Assembly: GCF_014280965.1 (NCBI RefSeq)
Contig: NZ_JACODZ010000006.1
Coordinates: 186,001 to 250,000 of the forward strand
DNA from: Echinicola salinicaeni
GTDB lineage: Bacteria; Bacteroidota; Bacteroidia; Cytophagales; Cyclobacteriaceae
Direction: 5' to 3'
DNA length: 64,000 nt
The notes under the pieces were generated by a model. It did no database searches. It was given only the letters and a program-made list of their open reading frames with translations, and was not told the DNA's origin. Below are positions 26,686 through 35,913 of this stretch, in pieces. The position numbers were made by a program, and so were the translations under genes. Positions within the stretch are counted from its first letter, which is position 1. Every line of letters begins with the position of its first letter.

Positions 26686-28164
26686 ATGATTTACTCTATT
26701 AGAAAATATATTCCTTTTGTCTTATTACTTTTATTCATGCTTGCTTCCTGTAGTGAACGGCAAAATATATTGCAAAACCTACAACCCGCTACGCTGAATG
26801 CTGCATATGAATCCTCCAAAGAAACAGCAATCACTCACCGAAGATTTAAGCATAAGGATTTGCAACCATTGATCGAAAAGCATTCGGGCACTTTTAAAAT
26901 TGAAGAATTGGGAAAATCCGTCCAAGGCCGTAGCATCAAACAGCTGGAATATGGTGAAGGAGAAACCAAAGTACTGCTATGGTCACAAATGCATGGTGAT
27001 GAAAGTACGGCTACCATGGCCTTATTTGACCTTTTTAACTTCTTAAAAGCAAAAAATGATAGTTTTAATATTATCAGGAATGTAATCAAGGAAAACCTTA
27101 AAATTCGTTTTATCCCTATGATCAACCCTGATGGAGCGGAGGTTTTCACAAGAAGAAATGCCTATGGCATTGATCTCAATAGGGATGCCATCAAAGAAGT
27201 GTCCCCAGAAGCCAGCATCCTTAAAGCGGCAAGGGAAGAGTTTGCACCCTTCTTTGGCTTTAACCTCCACGATCAGCAGATTTATTATAATGTGGAACAA
27301 ACAGAAAAACCTGCTACCATCTCGGTCTTGGCCCCGGCATACAATTACAAAACTGAAGTAAATGATGTACGTGCCCGTGCCATGCAAGTAATCGTAGGTA
27401 TGAATAGGATACTTCAAGAAGTAATACCTGGACAGGTGGGCAAATATAATGATGCTTTTGAACCAAGAGCCTTTGGGGACAATTTCCAAAAATGGGGGAC
27501 CAGTACCATCCTTATTGAGTCCGGCGGTTACCCTAATGATCCAGAAAAACAATATATCAGACAACTCAACTTTATGATTATCTTGAATGCCTTGTATGAA
27601 ATTGCCCATGGCGACTATAATAATTATGCTGTGGAAGATTATTTCCGGATTCCAGATAATGACCGAAAATTGATGGACTTGGTACTAAGGAACGTTACTA
27701 TCAATAATGGCAAAAACAAATATCAGCTGGATCTGGGTATCAAAAGGCAAAACATGGAAATGGACAATGGCTATGCTGTGAGAGGACAAATTGATGATGT
27801 AGGAGACCTATCAGTATATTATGGATATAAAGAACTGGATGCCTCCGGACTAGAATATGTTGAAGGAAAACTGGCCGATGAGGCTATTGAACATATCAGT
27901 GACCTTAACCATGAAAAAGCATTCGAGCTATTAAAAGAAGGCTTCTTGGGCATAAAAGTTAAAAACAATGCTGAATCTCCATTTCATGACCTACCTCTAC
28001 TGGTACTTAGGGAAATGGACAGTATTCCCAGTGGCTACAAAATGGGCAGTAATCCCAATTTCTTTTTAAAGAAAAATGATGAACTATTGTATGCTATAGT
28101 TAACGGTTACCTCATCAACTTAAATAAACCAGAAGCAAAAGGCTTTAAACAGCATATTTGGTGA
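26686..28164 (+). CDS. M14-family zinc carboxypeptidase lipoprotein
   Basis: From the ATG at 26686 the product is 492 residues with a lipoprotein signal (lipobox LASC, Cys22). An ATG at 26641 would add 15 residues before the signal and is less typical. The M14 zinc site is visible as His103-x-x-Glu106 in MHGDESTAT. The substrate-carboxylate Arg/Asn pair appears in GIDLNRD, the third ligand in FNLHDQ, and the catalytic glutamate in LIESGGYPND. It would trim C-terminal residues from peptides in the periplasm or at the surface. A C-terminal extension of about 150 residues after the catalytic domain has no recognised role. It is divergent from the epimerase gene. Confidence 0.9.
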   Translation: MIYSIRKYIPFVLLLLFMLASCSERQNILQNLQPATLNAAYESSKETAITHRRFKHKDLQPLIEKHSGTFKIEELGKSVQGRSIKQLEYGEGETKVLLWSQMHGDESTATMALFDLFNFLKAKNDSFNIIRNVIKENLKIRFIPMINPDGAEVFTRRNAYGIDLNRDAIKEVSPEASILKAAREEFAPFFGFNLHDQQIYYNVEQTEKPATISVLAPAYNYKTEVNDVRARAMQVIVGMNRILQEVIPGQVGKYNDAFEPRAFGDNFQKWGTSTILIESGGYPNDPEKQYIRQLNFMIILNALYEIAHGDYNNYAVEDYFRIPDNDRKLMDLVLRNVTINNGKNKYQLDLGIKRQNMEMDNGYAVRGQIDDVGDLSVYYGYKELDASGLEYVEGKLADEAIEHISDLNHEKAFELLKEGFLGIKVKNNAESPFHDLPLLVLREMDSIPSGYKMGSNPNFFLKKNDELLYAIVNGYLINLNKPEAKGFKQHIW

Positions 28165-28210
28165 GCCAACCTTCATTTAACCATAAATTTTCAAAGCCAC
28201 CTTTAAACTC

Positions 28211-29050
28211 ATGAAAATAAAATTCATAAGCACCTATATTCTGCTATTATTGTTTACTCAGACTTTCGCCCAGGAAACCCTTTTATACAAAACAGCAGAC
28301 ACCACCAATCTATATATGGAGGTTTACTATCCTCCCATGACTGAAATAGCAAATAATAAACCTGCCATGGTTTTCTTCTTTGGCGGTGGCTGGGTGGGTG
28401 GCAGTAAAAGCCAGTTTCAGCACCATGCCCAATATTTCTCAAAAAGAGGCTTAGTTTGTTTTTTGGTGGACTACAGGATAAGAAATGTCCACGGCACTAG
28501 CCCTTTTGAATCTTTAATGGATGCCAAATCAGCTATTAGGTATATTCGAAAAAATGCAGATGATTTTAATATTGATCCTGACAAGATCATTGGAGCTGGA
28601 GGATCTGCAGGTGGACATTTGGCTGCTGCTACAGCAGTAATTCCAGATTTCAATGATCCGAATGATAATCATAAAATAAGTTGTATTCCCAATGCCTTGG
28701 TGCTTTTCAATCCCGTTATTGACAATGGACCTGGAGGCTATGGCTATGAACGCATTGGTGAGCAATACAAAGATTATTCACCCTTACATAATTTAAAAGC
28801 AGGCCTTCCTCCTACTATTTTCTTCCTTGGTACAGATGATAAACTCATCCCAGTGGAAACAGCAGAATATTATCAAACTGTAAGTGAAAGAATTGGTTCT
28901 CAATGTGATTTATACCTCTATCAGGATGAGGGACATGGCTTCTTTAATTATGGTCAGTTCGATAATTATAAAGATACCATCCTCAAAACGGATAAATTTT
29001 TACAATCTCTAGGTTATTTAAATCAAGAGCCGGTTATTGAAATCAAATAA
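28211..29050 (+). CDS. secreted alpha/beta-hydrolase esterase
   Basis: The 279-residue protein has a signal peptide (1-20, ending TFAQ) and the hormone-sensitive-lipase / carboxylesterase-type hydrolase pattern. The oxyanion loop is FFGGGW (56-61), the nucleophile Ser132 is in GAGGSAGGH, an acid Asp lies in FLGTDDKLIP and the His in DEGHGFF. It would cleave acyl or acetyl esters in the periplasm or outside the cell. It starts 46 bases after the M14 peptidase stop on the same strand and is likely co-transcribed. The substrate is unknown; acetylated glycans or xenobiotic esters are typical for relatives. Confidence 0.88.
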   Translation: MKIKFISTYILLLLFTQTFAQETLLYKTADTTNLYMEVYYPPMTEIANNKPAMVFFFGGGWVGGSKSQFQHHAQYFSKRGLVCFLVDYRIRNVHGTSPFESLMDAKSAIRYIRKNADDFNIDPDKIIGAGGSAGGHLAAATAVIPDFNDPNDNHKISCIPNALVLFNPVIDNGPGGYGYERIGEQYKDYSPLHNLKAGLPPTIFFLGTDDKLIPVETAEYYQTVSERIGSQCDLYLYQDEGHGFFNYGQFDNYKDTILKTDKFLQSLGYLNQEPVIEIK

Positions 29051-29060
29051 AAACTCATCC

Positions 29061-29501
29061 CTATTCCAAAATAGCATAACCAAAATTAACGGAAAACTCC
29101 ACACACCAAATCAGTACGTAATTATGAGTTTCTAAATCAACGTTACTGGGTATATCATAAGTGAAGTCACCTTCTATTCCTTTCAGTTCGCCCAAAGACA
29201 CAAAATCATCCACTTTTCTATCTGTGGCCAAATAAACCTCCAATACAGGACCGTTGTCCGTTTTAAAATTGGTAAAACTCAATGCACTTCCTGTTTGATC
29301 AACTGAAGCAATACCAGAAGTAGGATGTGCATCATCCATAAAATCTCCTTGATACAATACCTCTCCTAATTCACCATCATTTTGATCATCAGGATCCTTA
29401 TCATCTGTCATCATGGACGGAATATTGGGATCAGCATCATCAGAGCTACAGCCTAGCCCAAAAACTAATATAAAACAAAGCGATAAAGCTAGATATTTCA
29501 T
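29061..29501 (-). CDS. DM13-domain lipoprotein
   Basis: The product is 146 residues from the ATG at 29501 (a TTG two codons upstream is unlikely). It has a lipoprotein signal (lipobox GLGC), an Asp-rich linker, and then one DM13 domain with its signature pattern: DFMDDAHPTSGIA, LSFTNFKTDNGPVLEVYLA, LGELKGIEGDFTYDIP and YVLIWCVEFSVNFGYA. The conserved Cys in IWC is present. In eukaryotes DM13 domains are proposed to act in redox or electron transfer; the bacterial role is unknown. It is convergent with the esterase gene. Confidence 0.85.
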   Translation of the reverse strand: MKYLALSLCFILVFGLGCSSDDADPNIPSMMTDDKDPDDQNDGELGEVLYQGDFMDDAHPTSGIASVDQTGSALSFTNFKTDNGPVLEVYLATDRKVDDFVSLGELKGIEGDFTYDIPSNVDLETHNYVLIWCVEFSVNFGYAILE

Positions 29502-29667
29502 GATCAAAGGATTAGTCCTATCAATTAAATATACGAAAAAATCAGAGGATGGATTAAAAATGATGCTTTAACTGCATCTTGGGCCATATAAATCAGTTTT
29601 TGAATGCCTAACTTCGAGAAAATCCATCATTAATTCGAGAGTATAGTAAATTTGAAGCCCTAGTCAC

Positions 29668-29675
29668 TAATTTTG
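29668..29675 (+). promoter_or_regulatory. possible -7 element (TAnnTTTG)
   Basis: TAATTTTG at 29668-29675 matches the Bacteroidota -7 consensus and lies 46 bases before the amidohydrolase ATG at 29721. A TTTG at 29651 is too close to serve as a standard -33 element. Low confidence. Confidence 0.3.
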
Positions 29676-29720
29676 GAAATTATATATAAACCCCATCATT
29701 TGTTAAAACATAACTTTATA

Positions 29721-31181
29721 ATGAAGTACATCATTAATTCATTTTTAACAATTTTATTCCTTGGCATTCTCTCCTGCGGGTCTTCTCAACCCTTGGATAT
29801 TAAACTGTCCCCTCAGACAAAACTGATCCGGCAAGCAAAAATCATCAATGTCAAAGATGGAAGTATCCAAGAGGGAAAAGCAATTCTTATTGATAGTGCT
29901 AAGATTAAACTAATCGCAGATGATCAAGAATTGAAAGGGCTAGTTCCTTTAGAAAACCAGGTTAACGCAAATGACAAATATATTATCCCTGGCTTATGGG
30001 ATATGCATGTGCATTTTGAAGGTCAAGACTTGATCGAGGATAATATGGCCCTTTTCCCTGTTTTTATTGCCCATGGAATTACCACAGTGAGGGATATGGC
30101 CAGTGACCTTGGTGAGCAAGTGCTACAATGGAGGGAAGATATTGAACAGAACAAATTTCTTGCTCCTCAGATCTTCACTGCTGGAAGAAAACTGGAAGGT
30201 ATTGACTCCTTTTGGAAAGGAGACCTGGAAATAGCCAATGAAGAGGAATTAAAGCAAATGCTGGATAAACTGGAAAACTATCAGGTGGATCTGGTCAAAG
30301 TAACCGAAAACGCATTGTCGGGAGAGTTATTTCTAAAAAGTGTAAAGCAGGCTCATGAAAGGGGTTTTTTGGTTTCCGCACATGTTCCATTAGATCTTAG
30401 CATAGAACAACTGGCTAATGCAGGACTTTCAAGTGTAGAACATGCCAGTTATTTTTTGAGGCTAGGAACGAACGAAAATAAAATTGCAAAACAGGTGGCG
30501 GAAGGGACTTTGACCAAAGGAGAAGCCAATAATTACTATGCTGAACGTTTCGATCAGGATTCCGCATTTATGAATTACCAAAAGTTGGCAAAATTGGGAT
30601 TGGCTGTTACGCCTACATTGATTGGAGGAAAGCAACTGGCCTACTATGATCAAGACAATCATTCCAATGATGAATTCTTAAGCTACCTAACTGAGCGTTT
30701 TACATCAAACTACCAATGGCGCATAGATAGGTTAAAGGATTATACACCAAAACAATGGGAAGCAAGCAAAACCCGCTATCAATTGATCGCAAAGCAACTT
30801 CCTTATATCCAAAAAGCTGGTATGACGATTTTAGCGGGAAGTGACGCAGCTGCCTTGAATACTTTTGTTTATCCAGCCTATGCGCTTCACCAAGAGTTGG
30901 TCCTATTTGAAGAAGCTGGACTTAGCCCACTACAGGCACTTCAAGCGGCAACTATAAATGCGGCTGAATTTATGGGTAAATCATCAAGCATGGGCAGTAT
31001 CGAAAAAGGAAAGCAGGCTGATTTAGTCATTTTGAACAGTAATCCATTGGAGAATATAAGCGCTACCCAGGACATCTTTGCTGTAATCAACGATGGTCAA
31101 TATTATGACCGAATGTCTTTGGATACCATTTTGGAACAAGCACAAAAAAGGAAAAAAGAACTTGACCAAAAAAGGAAATAA
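29721..31181 (+). CDS. amidohydrolase-family lipoprotein (metallo-peptidase/imidazolonepropionase-like)
   Basis: From the ATG at 29721 the product is 486 residues with lipobox LSC (Cys19); the upstream ATG at 29673 adds 16 non-signal residues. The TIM-barrel metal site of the amidohydrolase superfamily reads DMHVH (His96, His98), VDLVKVTEN with a possible carboxylated lysine, SAHVPLD, SVEHASYF and the terminal GSDAAALN aspartate. The MGSIEKGKQADLVIL motif near the C-terminus is typical of the composite beta-domain. Exported relatives include Xaa-Arg dipeptidases and other cyclic amidases, so a role in dipeptide or amide hydrolysis is plausible. Confidence 0.88.
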   Translation: MKYIINSFLTILFLGILSCGSSQPLDIKLSPQTKLIRQAKIINVKDGSIQEGKAILIDSAKIKLIADDQELKGLVPLENQVNANDKYIIPGLWDMHVHFEGQDLIEDNMALFPVFIAHGITTVRDMASDLGEQVLQWREDIEQNKFLAPQIFTAGRKLEGIDSFWKGDLEIANEEELKQMLDKLENYQVDLVKVTENALSGELFLKSVKQAHERGFLVSAHVPLDLSIEQLANAGLSSVEHASYFLRLGTNENKIAKQVAEGTLTKGEANNYYAERFDQDSAFMNYQKLAKLGLAVTPTLIGGKQLAYYDQDNHSNDEFLSYLTERFTSNYQWRIDRLKDYTPKQWEASKTRYQLIAKQLPYIQKAGMTILAGSDAAALNTFVYPAYALHQELVLFEEAGLSPLQALQAATINAAEFMGKSSSMGSIEKGKQADLVILNSNPLENISATQDIFAVINDGQYYDRMSLDTILEQAQKRKKELDQKRK

Positions 31182-31196
31182 ATTCTAGAAATTAAG

Positions 31197-31224
31197 GACT
31201 AAGCCAGTCGGTTTAGTCTTTTTT
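31197..31224. terminator. intrinsic terminator between convergent genes
   Basis: GACTAAGCC (31197-31205) pairs with GGTTTAGTC (31210-31218) with one G-T pair, followed by TTTTTT. It is directly downstream of the amidohydrolase gene (+). The convergent ccsBA gene ends at 31241. Confidence 0.85.
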
Positions 31225-31240
31225 ATTTCCTTCAATTCAA

Positions 31241-34200
31241 TCAAACTTTCAAGATCGCCTTGCTACTTGTTGGCATGCCTTTAAACCTAATACTAGCAGC
31301 TATGGAAATGCACAACAGAATCGCTACACACCAATATACCCAATGAGGAATGGGCACTGGATCGCCTTTAGCATAAGAATGCAAACCAGACAAATAATAA
31401 TTCACCCCAAAAGAGGTCATAATGATGGAGGAAAAAGCCCAAAGACTGGCCAGTTGATATACCATAAAATTTTTCAAGCCAGGCACCAACCTCAAATGCA
31501 AGACAGCAGCATAAATCAAAATTGAAATCAAGGCCCAAGTTTCCTTTGGGTCCCAAGCCCAATAGCGTCCCCAGCTTTCATTTGCCCAAACTCCTCCCAA
31601 AAATGTCCCAATGGTAAGCAGAAAAAGTCCAATGGTAATGGCCAGCTCATTGACAATGGCCAGTTCCAAAATGCTTTTATTCCATGCACTATCTGGTTTT
31701 TTGGGCCTAAAGACAATTAATAATAAAGAAAACAATGCCATGATAGCTGCCAAAGCTAATGGCGCATAGCTACTGACAATGATAGCCACATGTATTTTGA
31801 GCCAATAGGAATGTAAAACAGGCATCAGGTTCGTGATTTCCGGATTGAGCCATTCCAAAAATGCCACAAACAACAAGGTCCCTGAGAACAACAGGCCCAG
31901 AGGTACAGTAAACTTGGATTTCCCTGAAAACACTAAGCCAAATAATAAAACTCCCCAACCTACAAAAACCAGCATTTCAAAGCCATCACTCCATGGTGGA
32001 TGTTGGGCGATATACCAGCGCAATCCCAGATGAAAAGTAAAAACCAAAAAACCAATCCCTGTCAACAGTAAGCCGATTTTCCATAAAGCCTTATTAAGAG
32101 AGGTGGTGCTGAACATTTGCCAAATTGCCAAAACCAACATGATGATACCTAACAGCCAAAAAACACCAAAAAGCCGATTCCCCAAATTCAGTTTGGTATA
32201 CAAGAGCTCCGCATTGACCCTTTTCTCATCAGGATAGACATCGGCTCCTGCCTTCTGCTGGAACAGGTCAATATACCCTAGTGATTCCTCTGCCTTGGAC
32301 CAATCCCCGGTATTCAATCCATTTTGTAATCCCTGCAAATAGATATTGGTGATATTTTTAACAAAAAGCGCATCTTCTTCTGGAAATCCATTGATATTGC
32401 TCTCACGGGTAAACCAAGTATTATTTTCATCCACCCTATTAGGAAAAAGTTTTAAAAAATCCCCTGTCAATAATCCATAAAAAATATTGAATCGCTCATC
32501 CACTTTCAGCAATTCCTTATCTGACTCATTACGCTCAGATGGTTTAAGCATATTGGATTGCTCTACCATCAACTGAAGTTTATATTGCCCCTCTTCATCT
32601 ATAAAATCCATAAAGCTCACTCTCTCAGCTTCAGCAACACCCATTTTCTCAAATATTTGAGCACCTTTATCTGGATCTACCTTGATAATGGGCATTTTAC
32701 TGAGCATCTCAGGATACATTTGTACGGATAGGAGAAATTGTTCAGGACTCAGCTCCAGCCCTTGCTCCTCTATAGAAATGGTTGATTTTCCACTTAATTT
32801 CCTGACAATCTCATGAGCCAAGGTGTTTAAGGGTTTCATACGTCCATCCAAGTCCTGTACAACCAATTGACCATATTTTTCGGCCCTTTCCCCAGGAATA
32901 ATCCATTGTCCGGGTAAATTTCCCTGTCCACTGGCACCCTTCAGACAAAAGAAGAATAGCAGAACTGCCGTTATTTTTTTTATCTCTTTTAGTCGAAGAT
33001 TCAAATATTGAAACCGGCTGTTAAGAGTGAAAAGCGTAAAGAACATACCCAAACCCAATAAAAAATAACCTATATAAGTAAGAGTGCTTCCCAATCTGTC
33101 CTGGTTAATAGAGAGCACAGTACCTTTTTCGTCCATATCATAGGAAGCCTGATAAAACCTATAGCCCTTATAATCCAACACATTGTTCATATATATACGT
33201 TGATCAAAGGCCTTTTCTCCATCTTCAACTACCACTTCACTGGCATAGCTGGAGGGACTTTGACTCCCGGGGTAGCGTTCCATCTGAAAATCCTTTAGAT
33301 AGACATAAAATGGCAAGAGCTTGGCTTTAGGACCAAAAGTCAACTGAAAAGTCTTTCCCTTATATTCAAATGAATGCCAATTGGGCTTGATCTTTACAAG
33401 TTGAACATAAGCAGATTCAATCAATTCCCCTTTATGATCCAAAACCTCCAACAAAACTGCATCGGCAAGGTTTTCCGCCATATCAGGATCAGTTTCCTCT
33501 ACAAATACCTGCTTACTATTTTCCTGAATGGATTTGATTAAAAAAGCCCCTTCTGGCCATTGGTAAAGGGCACGCAATTTTAATGGCCTTATTTCTCCTG
33601 CATGTAAAACTCCTATTTCCTGGGTACTCATCTCCATCACCTGAAGATGCTGTTTGGTGCTTATCATCCAAGTACTATCCTCCTTGAAAATATTAATGGG
33701 ATGATCTGCATCTAGATTGGTTCCCAAACTTATGCTTCCCATCGGTAAGTCCTTGCCCACCGGTAAAGTGAAGTCTTCCCTTCCACCTCCTGTGGTCAAA
33801 GCCAGCTCCAAATAATCCTGGCTCCCATATTTAAAATCTACCTTGGCATGGGGTATAAATTCCTTGATTTGCAGGTGAAGCCCTTCCTCAAAAGGTGCTT
33901 TTATCTTTATAGGCAAATTGCTGCTGGCAGTAAGGGTAATCGGCTTTTGAAAATTTTCATGGCCACCATCATGAACAGATCTCAATTGGAGGTAAGACTC
34001 ATTACTGTAATAAATATTTTGGGCATTCCCTTCTCGAATATGAATAATTCCCTCCTCCCCAAAATACCGGGTAATTCCAGCAGCAATAATGATGAGAACA
34101 AAGGCAATGTGAAATAAGCCAATAGGCCATTTCTTCTTGGTAAAAAGTCGGTATCTCCGAATATTAGCCAAAAAGTTGATCGCCAATAGGACCATGATCA

Positions 34201-34351
34201 TTTCAAACCAAAAAGATTCATAAATCATTTCCCAAGCCGCAGCAGTACCAAAGTCATTTTCCATAAATGTAGCCACCGCTGAGGACAGGGCAAACAATAT
34301 CAAGAGCAAGAGCATGAACTTGCTGGATACCAGAAACTTTATTAATCTCAT
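31241..34351 (-). CDS. ccsBA: fused cytochrome c biogenesis protein CcsB-CcsA (ResB-ResC)
   Basis: The 1036-residue protein joins a ResB/CcsB-like N-terminal part (helices near 7-30, 45-65 and 75-95, then a large periplasmic domain) to a CcsA/ResC-like C-terminal helical domain. The latter has the haem-handling WWD-type motif, read here as WGRYWAWDPKETWAL near residue 927. System II synthetases of this kind export haem and attach it to CxxCH apocytochromes. The gene follows nrfA by 64 bases on the same strand, as expected for a dedicated helper of NrfA and NrfH, whose NrfA haem 1 uses CxxCK. The long central periplasmic region (about 480-730) is typical of Bacteroidota fusions. Confidence 0.93.
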   Translation of the reverse strand: MRLIKFLVSSKFMLLLLILFALSSAVATFMENDFGTAAAWEMIYESFWFEMIMVLLAINFLANIRRYRLFTKKKWPIGLFHIAFVLIIIAAGITRYFGEEGIIHIREGNAQNIYYSNESYLQLRSVHDGGHENFQKPITLTASSNLPIKIKAPFEEGLHLQIKEFIPHAKVDFKYGSQDYLELALTTGGGREDFTLPVGKDLPMGSISLGTNLDADHPINIFKEDSTWMISTKQHLQVMEMSTQEIGVLHAGEIRPLKLRALYQWPEGAFLIKSIQENSKQVFVEETDPDMAENLADAVLLEVLDHKGELIESAYVQLVKIKPNWHSFEYKGKTFQLTFGPKAKLLPFYVYLKDFQMERYPGSQSPSSYASEVVVEDGEKAFDQRIYMNNVLDYKGYRFYQASYDMDEKGTVLSINQDRLGSTLTYIGYFLLGLGMFFTLFTLNSRFQYLNLRLKEIKKITAVLLFFFCLKGASGQGNLPGQWIIPGERAEKYGQLVVQDLDGRMKPLNTLAHEIVRKLSGKSTISIEEQGLELSPEQFLLSVQMYPEMLSKMPIIKVDPDKGAQIFEKMGVAEAERVSFMDFIDEEGQYKLQLMVEQSNMLKPSERNESDKELLKVDERFNIFYGLLTGDFLKLFPNRVDENNTWFTRESNINGFPEEDALFVKNITNIYLQGLQNGLNTGDWSKAEESLGYIDLFQQKAGADVYPDEKRVNAELLYTKLNLGNRLFGVFWLLGIIMLVLAIWQMFSTTSLNKALWKIGLLLTGIGFLVFTFHLGLRWYIAQHPPWSDGFEMLVFVGWGVLLFGLVFSGKSKFTVPLGLLFSGTLLFVAFLEWLNPEITNLMPVLHSYWLKIHVAIIVSSYAPLALAAIMALFSLLLIVFRPKKPDSAWNKSILELAIVNELAITIGLFLLTIGTFLGGVWANESWGRYWAWDPKETWALISILIYAAVLHLRLVPGLKNFMVYQLASLWAFSSIIMTSFGVNYYLSGLHSYAKGDPVPIPHWVYWCVAILLCISIAASIRFKGMPTSSKAILKV

Positions 34352-34415
34352 ACAATGTTAATTTGGGTAATCATACTAAAAATAAACCATTCGAGATTCC
34401 TTTTGGCCATATCCT

Positions 34416-35909
34416 TTATTTATCTGAAACCATCTTAACAGTATATCCTTCCTCACGCTCTTTGCCCTCTTTTAACCAAACCGGGACCACTTCCTCCAAA
34501 AATTTCTCCTTAGCAGCCTTATCCTTTTCTATATCCCAGCCCACATATGCCTGCAAGGCTTCCGTATCCTCAAAATCCGGCATTTCTACAGGTTTATTAT
34601 GTCCCAAATCAGCTAACAACCGGGCCAGGGCTATCCGAGTTTCTTCTATAATACCGGTAGCTGAAGTGACAATGCTACTGGTCGCCAATGGTGCGTGGAA
34701 AGCAGCTCCGTGTGAAGCCACCGCATAATCCCATCGCCATTGTGCATGCCTGATCCCAAGCTGAATATTATCCATTTGTTCCTGAGTAGCACCCAGTTCC
34801 CAGGCTTTGCCCGCTTCAATATGGGCCATGGCTATCAATCTCATCAACTTTTGGGAACCTTCCTTGATGATGCGTTGACGCTCAAAGACATCTGAAATCA
34901 GATCGTCCTTTTTCTCCCGATGACATACAAAACAAGAATTCTCTACATTACTAAGCGGCGAACCAATATGGTGATCTGTAAACTTCTGCCCACCCTCCGT
35001 CTTATAGGGCATATGACAATCTGCACAAGAAACTCCTCTCTTGGCATGCACACCAAGTGTGAACAATTCATAATCAGGATGCTGAGCTTTCAGCATCCGC
35101 GTCTTACTAATTGGATGTACCCAATCAGCAAAATCAGATTCGTCATAATAAGCCTCCACGGACTTTTCATCCATACCATCTCTCCATGGGAAAGTCAGGT
35201 ATTGAGCTCCTTCTTTTCCAGGGGCATCTTTCACAAAATAATATTCCACATGACACTGGGCACAGACCAAACTTCGCATTTCTTGGTGACTTGCAGCATC
35301 GATGTCTTTTCCCATTGATTCAAATGCCTCTATCAAAGCGGGGCGAGTTATGGTGAGATTCATATTATCCGGATTATGACAGTCTGCACAACCAATTGGA
35401 TTGATCACCTCAGAACCAAAATCAGACCATTTTTCACTATAATATTCGGTTACACCAAGCTCTTTCATCAATCTGGGTACATCAGGACTTTTACAAGTCC
35501 AACAGGTACTGGGCATTGGACCTTCTCCAGCCTCCATAGGTGCTCCTGTTCTCAGGATTTTCCTGATATCATCAACTGCATGTGCATGTCCTTTCGGTTG
35601 GTTGTACTCCTTGCTGAAACCATAGCCTGCCCAAAGAATTACCAACTCAGGATCCTCTTCAAGAACTGCTATATGGCCACTGGTATTATACATGCTATGA
35701 AAGGAGGTGTCCTTGGTCTTCATATAAGACTGATATTGCCTTGGAAAATTAAGTCCCCAGACAGAATCCCTCGGTTCTATATCATTTATATCTACCTTAG
35801 GGACATAAGCAAATCTAGCTTCAGTCTTCCTGTCCATGATGGAGTAAGCCAACATTGCCAATAAAAAAACAATGACAGCGGTCAACGTAAAAAGAATCCA
35901 ATTTTTCAT
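34416..35909 (-). CDS. nrfA: ammonia-forming cytochrome c nitrite reductase NrfA
   Basis: The 497-residue pentahaem protein reduces nitrite to ammonium in the periplasm. The active-site haem motif is the diagnostic CWTCK (Cys136-Cys139-Lys140). The other four haem sites are CADCH (174-178), CAQCH (216-220) and, further on, CADCH in GVSCADCHMPY and CFVCH. The conserved VEYYF follows haem 3. An uncleaved N-terminal helix (about 5-25) probably anchors or exports the protein. It lies four bases after the nrfH stop and before ccsBA, forming nrfH-nrfA-ccsBA. Confidence 0.98.
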   Translation of the reverse strand: MKNWILFTLTAVIVFLLAMLAYSIMDRKTEARFAYVPKVDINDIEPRDSVWGLNFPRQYQSYMKTKDTSFHSMYNTSGHIAVLEEDPELVILWAGYGFSKEYNQPKGHAHAVDDIRKILRTGAPMEAGEGPMPSTCWTCKSPDVPRLMKELGVTEYYSEKWSDFGSEVINPIGCADCHNPDNMNLTITRPALIEAFESMGKDIDAASHQEMRSLVCAQCHVEYYFVKDAPGKEGAQYLTFPWRDGMDEKSVEAYYDESDFADWVHPISKTRMLKAQHPDYELFTLGVHAKRGVSCADCHMPYKTEGGQKFTDHHIGSPLSNVENSCFVCHREKKDDLISDVFERQRIIKEGSQKLMRLIAMAHIEAGKAWELGATQEQMDNIQLGIRHAQWRWDYAVASHGAAFHAPLATSSIVTSATGIIEETRIALARLLADLGHNKPVEMPDFEDTEALQAYVGWDIEKDKAAKEKFLEEVVPVWLKEGKEREEGYTVKMVSDK

Positions 35910-35913
35910 AGCC

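Noticed and set aside
27043-27609. A 188-residue minus-strand ORF
   Set aside because: It lies entirely inside the M14 peptidase gene, which has intact catalytic motifs in its own frame.
35376-35864. A 162-residue plus-strand ORF
   Set aside because: It is antisense to nrfA, whose haem motifs are in the minus frame; no domain is seen in the plus translation.
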